Assembly (NCBI GenBank): GCA_018818505.1
Contig: JAHIRR010000291.1
Span: 1-22,442 of the forward strand
DNA: 22,442 nucleotides
Direction: 5' to 3'
Origin: Candidatus Omnitrophota bacterium
Lineage (GTDB): Bacteria > Omnitrophota > Koll11 > Gorgyraeales > Gorgyraeaceae
Position 1 is the first letter of the stretch; every line of letters starts with the position of its first letter. Shown here piece by piece: positions 18,403 to 22,442 of this stretch. The position numbers and the translations under genes are program-made. A model generated the notes under the pieces. That model saw only the letters and a list, made by a program, of their open reading frames with translations. It was not told where the DNA came from and did no database searches.

Positions 18403-18712
18403 TATAAATTTTTATCGTAACTACTTGTCGCAATTGACATTACGCAAATGTAGATACTATCCATCCTGCTCAGAATATACGCTCGAGGCAATAGAACATA
18501 AGGGCGCATTCCAGGGACTATTAAAAGGGGCATTGCGGATACTAAGATGTAACCCTTTATTCCCAGGTGGATACGACCCCGTACGAAAACCGAAAACCGA
18601 AAACCGAGAGGATAAAGATGGAAAAACGATTGTTAATAGCAGTGGTGCTTTCGATTCTAGTGATGCTGGTGTATCCTTTGTTCATGGCAAAGATCAACCC
18701 GCCACCCATTGA
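18374..18712 (+). CDS. yidD: Membrane protein insertion efficiency factor YidD, with extended tail
   Basis: Residues 1-72 are typical: INFYRNYLSQL, RKCRYYPSCSEYTLEAIEHK, and ILRCNPLFPGGYDPVRK with the conserved cysteines and GGxDPV. YidD is a small peripheral membrane protein that helps YidC. The frame does not stop after DPVRK but continues about 40 residues with no family resemblance, overlapping the first 95 bp of yidC in another frame. A short repeat of CGAAAAC units (18584-18604) sits exactly at the change, so slippage or repeat expansion probably removed the original stop. The start inside rnpA is normal for this gene. Confidence 0.88.
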   Translation: MYLKNVLKNSINFYRNYLSQLTLRKCRYYPSCSEYTLEAIEHKGAFQGLLKGALRILRCNPLFPGGYDPVRKPKTENREDKDGKTIVNSSGAFDSSDAGVSFVHGKDQPATH

Positions 18713-20171
18713 GACAGAGTTAATTACACAAACACTTGAAAAACAAGAGTTTGTCGAAATAGAACCTGTGGAAGCAGAACAAGAAATCATTGCCTCCGGG
18801 TCTTTTGAAAACGAAAAATATGCATTAGACTTATCTGATGTAGGCGGCTCAATACAAAAAATCCGGATAAAAGATGGGAAGAGGCTTGACATTGATCTAG
18901 TGGAAAAGGCATTTTACCAGGCAGGAGTTTTGTCAATCGAAGGCAAGGGTGCGCTGCAAGGATTATCATCACAACAATTTGCAATCAAAAGAGATACAAA
19001 TTCGCTTTATGCAGAAAAAGATGGACTCGCGATAGAAAAACAGGTAAGATTTTTAAAAGATCAATACGCGCTGAATGCTTACATAAAAATAACAAACAAT
19101 TCTAGCTCAACTCAGAATCTATCTTTCGAGCTTACCACTGCGTCAAACATATCTGATAAAGAGGCGTGGGAATCAAGGTATATTGGCGTAGATGTTTTGT
19201 ATAAAGATGGCAAGGTAGCAAGGATAGCAAAGGCTAACTCTAAGAATTACAATAAGTTATACCAAACCAATATCGAATGGCTTGCATTAAGAAATAAATA
19301 TTACTCAATTATTGCCCGGCCTGATTTTATACCGTCAGGCGTGTTTACTAACAATATACAGGGTTCTCCTGTTATAGGATTTATTGTTGATGAAAGGATC
19401 GTGCCCGGGGAAACAAAGACATATAAGCTTCTTTTCTATATGGGCCCGACAGAAGGCATTGAATTAGAAAAGGCTGACAAGTCTTTTGGCAAGGCATTAT
19501 ATTTTGGCAAATTAACAAGTATAATTTTAGTGCTTTTGGGCGTATTGAAATTTTTCTATGGCATTTTTCATAACTATGGCATTGCCATATTATTGCTTAC
19601 ATGCTGCATCAGTTTTTTGCTTTTCCCCCTGTCATTTAAAAGCCTGAAATCCATGCGTAAACTCCAGGAACTGCAGCCGCATATAGAAAAGGTACGCCAG
19701 GAACACAAGGATAATCCGCAGAAGCTTAACAAGGAAATAATGGAAGTTTATAGACGGTATAAGGTAAATCCCATGGGCGGGTGTTTCCCAATGTTCTTAC
19801 AGATGCCAATATTTATCGCGTTATACCAAACCCTTATGAGGTCAGTTGAGCTCAAGGGCGCACACTTTTTGTGGATAAAGGACCTTTCCATGCCAGACGC
19901 TGCGTTTCATCTTCCGTTCAGCCTGCCTTTTCTGGGCAGCGCAATAAATCTATTGCCAATTTTGATGATAGGTGCTATGATAATACAACAGAAACTTTCG
20001 CAGGGTAGTGCAAGCGCCAGTCAGACAGATCAGCAGAAGATGATGGCTTCTATAATGCCGGTCATGTTTGGATTTATCTTTTACTCTTTGCCAGCTGGCC
20101 TGGTGTTGTATTGGCTGACTAATACCTTGCTTACAAGTACATTACAATTCTTTGCCTTACGAAAATCATGA
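18618..20171 (+). CDS. yidC: Membrane protein insertase YidC
   Basis: 517 residues from ATG 18618 (MEKRLLIAVVLSILVMLVYP), with GAGAGG about 6 nt upstream. An N-terminal membrane anchor is followed by a large beta-rich periplasmic domain (about 40-290), as in diderm YidC, then the conserved transmembrane core: FGIFHNYGIAILLLT region, the EMRKLQELQPHIEKVRQEHK-like cytoplasmic hairpin (here MRKLQELQPHIEKVRQEH), NPMGGCFPMFLQMPIFIALYQTL and the last helices SIMPVMFGFIFYSLPAGLVLYW. It inserts proteins into the inner membrane alone or with SecYEG. The stop overlaps the jag start (ATGA). Confidence 0.96.
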   Translation: MEKRLLIAVVLSILVMLVYPLFMAKINPPPIETELITQTLEKQEFVEIEPVEAEQEIIASGSFENEKYALDLSDVGGSIQKIRIKDGKRLDIDLVEKAFYQAGVLSIEGKGALQGLSSQQFAIKRDTNSLYAEKDGLAIEKQVRFLKDQYALNAYIKITNNSSSTQNLSFELTTASNISDKEAWESRYIGVDVLYKDGKVARIAKANSKNYNKLYQTNIEWLALRNKYYSIIARPDFIPSGVFTNNIQGSPVIGFIVDERIVPGETKTYKLLFYMGPTEGIELEKADKSFGKALYFGKLTSIILVLLGVLKFFYGIFHNYGIAILLLTCCISFLLFPLSFKSLKSMRKLQELQPHIEKVRQEHKDNPQKLNKEIMEVYRRYKVNPMGGCFPMFLQMPIFIALYQTLMRSVELKGAHFLWIKDLSMPDAAFHLPFSLPFLGSAINLLPILMIGAMIIQQKLSQGSASASQTDQQKMMASIMPVMFGFIFYSLPAGLVLYWLTNTLLTSTLQFFALRKS

Positions 20172-20374
20172 CTCCTCATAAACAGAATTTACAGGAGATA
20201 GAGATAGAAGCAAAGACAGCGCAGGATGCGATCAGGATAGCCCTATCTAAATTAAAGATGAACAGATCTGAGGTAGATGTAAGGGTGTTACGAGAAGAGC
20301 ACAAAGGCCTATTTAGCATGAATGGCTCAAAATTAGCTAAAGTAAGAGTTAGCAAGAAGTTACAAAAAAAATGA
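20168..20374 (+). CDS. jag: Jag/KhpB N-terminal domain protein (stand-alone)
   Basis: 68 residues: IEIEAKTAQDAIRIALSKLK, EVDVRVLREEHKGLFSMNGS and AKVRVSKK fit the Jag_N domain (usual pattern x-G-K-T-x-E-A-I-x-x-A-L-x-x-L ... V-L-E-x-x-x-K-G-x-F-G-x-G). The KH and R3H RNA-binding domains that normally follow are absent; the gene ends at an A8 run with TGA, and the DNA beyond is a stack of hairpins. Start ATG overlaps the yidC stop, and the place after yidC is the family's usual one. It is either a natural short form or a gene truncated by insertion of repeats. Confidence 0.8.
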   Translation: MTPHKQNLQEIEIEAKTAQDAIRIALSKLKMNRSEVDVRVLREEHKGLFSMNGSKLAKVRVSKKLQKK

Positions 20375-20392
20375 TACGGTTATGATACGGTT
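20371..20392 (+). repeat. Direct repeat of ATGATACGGTT
   Basis: ATGATACGGTT occurs twice in immediate tandem (20371-20381 and 20382-20392), overlapping the jag stop codon and leading into the first large hairpin. Confidence 0.7.
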
Positions 20393-20491
20393 AGTGAGCA
20401 GACAATTTATGGAGCGAAGCCCCGCCCTTTCGCAGAAAGGGCGGGACGAAGCGAGATAAATTGTAGGCCGAAGGCCGTCTGCGAACTAACC
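20389..20491. repeat. Large branched inverted repeat 1 downstream of jag
   Basis: Outer arms are GGTTAGT plus GCAGAC against GTCTGC plus ACTAACC. Inside are AATTTAT/ATAAATT, then a perfect 11-bp stem CCCGCCCTTTC/GAAAGGGCGGG with loop GCA. A side hairpin GGCC-GAA-GGCC follows. The result is a three-way-junction-like fold of about 103 nt. GGAGCGAAGC and GACGAAGC flank the GC-rich stem, the same words as in the repeat at 163-197. Confidence 0.75.
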
Positions 20492-20591
20492 CCGCCCTTT
20501 TGTTTGGTGCGTTTCGCATTTCGTATATACCATCAATTTACAGTGCGCAACGCCTACTGTAAAACGAAGCGCCTTAAACAAAAGGGCGGGG
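20490..20591. repeat. Large inverted repeat 2 upstream of parA
   Basis: A 16-bp perfect outer stem, CCCCGCCCTTTTGTTT (20490-20505) with AAACAAAAGGGCGGGG (20576-20591), encloses a GCG...CGAAGCGC region and an inner TTTACAGT/ACTGTAAA stem. It directly abuts inverted repeat 1 and shares the CCCGCCCTTT core. Confidence 0.75.
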
Positions 20592-20604
20592 TAAATTCAG
20601 CCAA

Positions 20605-20639
20605 ATCACTTACGAAAATCTTCGATTTTCGTAAGTGAT
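20605..20639. repeat. Perfect 15-bp hairpin just before parA
   Basis: ATCACTTACGAAAAT (20605-20619), loop CTTCG, ATTTTCGTAAGTGAT (20625-20639). No T-run follows, so it is not a standard terminator. It ends 10 nt before the parA ATG and may affect ribosome access. Confidence 0.75.
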
Positions 20640-20649
20640 GGCCTCATTT

Positions 20650-21450
20650 ATGGGAAAGATCATAGCGATTTGCAATCAAAAAGGCGGAGTAGGAAAGACC
20701 ACAACAGCTATTAATCTTGGGTATTCTCTTGGCTTAAGAGGGAAAAAAGTATTGCTTATAGATTTCGATCCTCAGGGTAATGCAACTAGCGGCGTGGGAG
20801 TTGATAAAGCAAAGATTGAAAAGAACATTTATGATGTTTTGATTAATAATATTAAGCCTGTGGATATTATACAGAAACTGTATAATTCAGAGTTTAAGTT
20901 GATCCCATCCAGTATAAATCTTACTGGCGCAGAAATAGAGCTCATAAGCCTGATGAAAAGAGAATACAGGCTCAAGACCGCTCTCGAAGGTATTAAATCA
21001 GAATATGATTTTATTATCATTGATTCACCGCCTTCATTAGGGCTTTTAACCATCAATGCCCTAACAGCAGCTGATTCAGTTCTAATACCCATACAATGCG
21101 AATATTATGCTTTAGAAGGCCTTAGTCAGCTTTTAAACACCATAAACCTGGTAAAGGATAATCTTAATCCTGGCCTGGAAGTGGAAGGGGTGCTGTTGAC
21201 CATGGCTGATTATAGGACAAACCTTACCTCTGAGGTAATAGGCGAGGCCAGGAAGTTTTTCAAAGAAAAGGTCTTTACCACGATTATACCTAGAAGCATA
21301 AGATTAAGCGAAGCGCCTGGTTTTGGCAAGCCAATACATATGTATGACAAGAGCTCAATGGGCTCAAAGACATACGAAGCGCTTGCAACAGAGCTTTTGG
21401 GTGAAGTAGCAGATAGTGTCATGAAAGAAACCACAGAGCACACAGAGTAA
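20650..21450 (+). CDS. parA: Chromosome partitioning ATPase ParA/Soj
   Basis: 266 residues from ATG 20650 (MGKIIAICNQKGGVGKTTTA). The deviant Walker A KGGVGKTT is at 11-18, LLIDFDPQGNATSG follows, and Walker B-like DFIIIDSPPSLGLLT is present; all are hallmarks of chromosomal ParA. It is an ATP-dependent dimer that binds DNA non-specifically and works with ParB on parS to segregate origins. Upstream in-frame starts (20635 GTG, 20638 ATG) fall in a hairpin and are less likely. No clear ribosome-binding site is seen. The last residues, ETTEHTE, are encoded by a CACAGAG-type palindrome, suggesting that a repeat replaced the original end. Confidence 0.95.
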   Translation: MGKIIAICNQKGGVGKTTTAINLGYSLGLRGKKVLLIDFDPQGNATSGVGVDKAKIEKNIYDVLINNIKPVDIIQKLYNSEFKLIPSSINLTGAEIELISLMKREYRLKTALEGIKSEYDFIIIDSPPSLGLLTINALTAADSVLIPIQCEYYALEGLSQLLNTINLVKDNLNPGLEVEGVLLTMADYRTNLTSEVIGEARKFFKEKVFTTIIPRSIRLSEAPGFGKPIHMYDKSSMGSKTYEALATELLGEVADSVMKETTEHTE

Positions 21451-21474
21451 ATACTAAATTTTCTCTGTGTGCTC
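21436..21474. repeat. CACAGAG-type hairpin at the parA 3' end
   Basis: GAGCACACAGAG (21436-21447) pairs with CTCTGTGTGCTC (21463-21474), a perfect 12-bp stem with a 15-nt loop that contains the parA stop codon. It belongs to the same repeat type as 21625-21665 and bounds the GxxExxY remnant on the left. Confidence 0.75.
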
Positions 21475-21523
21475 CAAAATGATACCCTGGATAGATTTCT
21501 TTAATGAAATCTTCGAAACATAA

Positions 21524-21649
21524 ATGCTGATTTATATGAAAGCTATGGACAAGAAGATAGGTCTTTTGATTAATTTTAGTATTCCAAGGCTTAAAGAAGG
21601 AAGAAATAAAAAGGCTAATTTTATGAGAACACAGAGAGTTTTATTATAA
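21524..21649 (+). pseudogene. Decayed GxxExxY gene remnant (C-terminal part)
   Basis: The frame reads MLIYMKAMDKKIGLLINFSI and then PRLKEGRNKKAN. This aligns with the C-terminal part of the intact GxxExxY protein at 6845-7222 (LLSYLKAIDKRLGLVLNFGS then ARL). A stop codon lies directly before it and the N-terminal two thirds, with the signature and nuclease motif, are gone. The remnant sits between two CACAGAG-type hairpins in the parA-parB gap. The last residues (RTQRVLL) come from the right-hand repeat. Confidence 0.6.
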
Positions 21650-21665
21650 AAATCTCTGTGTTCTC
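21625..21665. repeat. CACAGAG-type hairpin before parB
   Basis: GAGAACACAGAGA (21625-21637) pairs with TCTCTGTGTTCTC (21653-21665), a perfect 13-bp stem with an A+T loop. It bounds the GxxExxY remnant on the right. A TTGACA follows at about 21678, but no -10 box was found at the right distance. Confidence 0.75.
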
Positions 21666-21716
21666 TGTGGTATCTTTTTGACAGTACCAAGCAGCAAATA
21701 AGGAGGGAGCGCAAGA

Positions 21717-22442
21717 ATGGAGAAAAGAAGTCTCGGAAGAGGTTTAGGGGCGCTTATCCCAGGGACCCCATACCACAAGGGTACGGGGCAGGCAAGGGAA
21801 ACCGAGGGAGTTACCACCTTATTAAAGGCTGGTAAGGGTCAGGGTGTGGTTAATTTGTCGCTAGATAGGATCCAAGCTAATAAATATCAGCCAAGAGGGG
21901 ATTTTGACAAAGAGGCATTAAATGACCTTGCTAATTCTATACGCGAAAAAGGGCTTATCCAGCCTATTTTAGTAAGAGAGGCGCAAGGTGGGTATGAGCT
22001 GATAGCAGGAGAAAGGCGATTTAGAGCTGCGCAACATATTGGTTTAAAAGAAATCCCATCGATAATTAAAGATGTTTCAGACCTTGATTCTTTGGAACTT
22101 TCTATAATAGAGAATATCCAGAGAGAAGACTTGAACCCTATTGATCAGGCAAAGGCATATAAGAGGCTTGTCGAAGAGTTTAATATGACTCAAGATAAGA
22201 TTGCTGATACGATTGGCAAGGATAGGGCAACCATAGCAAATATTCTCAGACTGTTAAAGTTGCCAGCCAAGATCCAGGAGCATGTTTCACGTGGAACCAT
22301 TTCTATGGGTCATGCAAGGGCAATATTAAGTCTACCAACTGAGAACGAGCAAAACCGGCTCTGCACAAAGGTTTTGAAAAATGACCTATCTGTAAGAGAC
22401 ACAGAGAGATACGCAAAAAAAATGGCTACACATTCAAAGAAA
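21717..22442 (+). CDS. parB: Chromosome partitioning protein ParB (3' end outside window)
   Basis: 242 residues are visible, with no stop before the right edge. The N-terminus MEKRSLGRGLGALIPG is the typical ParA-interacting ParB start. Box I has NKYQPR (55-60), the CTP-binding box II GERRFRAA (98-105) and box ENIQRED (132-138) are intact. An HTH follows (about 157-180, TQDKIADTIGKDRATIANIL). It should bind parS, load as a CTP-gated clamp and spread. AAGGAGGG lies 9 nt before the ATG. A near-consensus parS lies within the gene at 22283-22298. Confidence 0.95.
   Translation, partial: MEKRSLGRGLGALIPGTPYHKGTGQARETEGVTTLLKAGKGQGVVNLSLDRIQANKYQPRGDFDKEALNDLANSIREKGLIQPILVREAQGGYELIAGERRFRAAQHIGLKEIPSIIKDVSDLDSLELSIIENIQREDLNPIDQAKAYKRLVEEFNMTQDKIADTIGKDRATIANILRLLKLPAKIQEHVSRGTISMGHARAILSLPTENEQNRLCTKVLKNDLSVRDTERYAKKMATHSKK
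22283..22298. promoter_or_regulatory. parS centromere site inside parB
   Basis: TGTTTCACGTGGAACC differs from the parS consensus TGTTYCACGTGRAACA only at the last base. It lies in frame within the segment encoding HVSRGT. Chromosomal parS sites cluster near oriC, and one inside parB is known in Bacillus subtilis. Confidence 0.85.

Noticed and set aside
18567..18617. yidC start at GTG 18567
   Set aside because: The added residues come from the CGAAAAC repeat and yidD; ATG 18618 has GAGAGG upstream and begins directly at the membrane anchor.
20371..20640. CRISPR array in the repeat-rich gap before parA
   Set aside because: The repeats are inverted and unequal, with no evenly spaced direct repeats and no cas genes.
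20635..20649. parA start at GTG 20635 or ATG 20638
   Set aside because: Both are in the arm of a perfect hairpin, and ParA homologues begin at M-G-K-I-I-A.
21436..21474. Rho-independent terminator after parA
   Set aside because: The stem is strong but no T-run follows it, and the same palindrome type recurs before parB as a repeat.
21532..21714. Minus-strand open frame of 60 codons between parA and parB
   Set aside because: It is antisense to the GxxExxY remnant and consists largely of the repeat arms.

Overview
The window spans a chromosomal replication-origin neighbourhood joined to an accessory region. Moderate A+T content, a Gram-negative-type YidC with a large N-terminal periplasmic part, an 800-residue GyrB with the long insert typical of Gram-negative enzymes, and abundant short palindromic repeats suggest an uncultured diderm bacterium. 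Candidatus Omnitrophota or a relative is my guess from general style only.

Bases 1-6500, almost all on the minus strand, are accessory. A serine recombinase runs off the left edge. Upstream of it lie a 50-residue protein and a 59-residue XRE-type repressor, with three copies of an 18-bp CATATG-type operator around them. Then, in transcription order from 6443 down to 703, comes a compact gene string: LexA, a D12-class DNA methyltransferase, an AlwI/BspD6I-family type IIS restriction endonuclease, a beta-class methyltransferase, a lytic transglycosylase-like protein without a signal peptide, and a small exported cysteine-containing protein. The lexA promoter has a near-perfect sigma-70 layout with an E. 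coli-type SOS box filling its spacer, so the restriction system may be SOS-linked.

Bases 6500-7261 are a junction: a 5'-incomplete reading frame, tRNA-Glu(UUC), and a GxxExxY gene flanked by roughly 40-bp imperfect inverted repeats. One repeat touches the tRNA 5' end and the other touches the gyrA stop codon.

Bases 7262-17794 (minus strand) are the replication block dnaA - oriC - dnaN - dciA-like - gyrB - gyrA. No recF is present. GyrA carries two large LAGLIDADG inteins, one directly after the catalytic tyrosine. Intein 1 has Gln in place of the usual block-B His.

Bases 17849-22442 (plus strand) are the ribosome/membrane/segregation block rpmH - rnpA - yidD - yidC - jag (N-terminal domain only) - parA - parB (cut by the right edge). 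About 260 bp of stacked hairpins separate jag from parA. A decayed GxxExxY remnant between two CACAGAG-type hairpins separates parA from parB. A near-consensus parS site lies inside parB.
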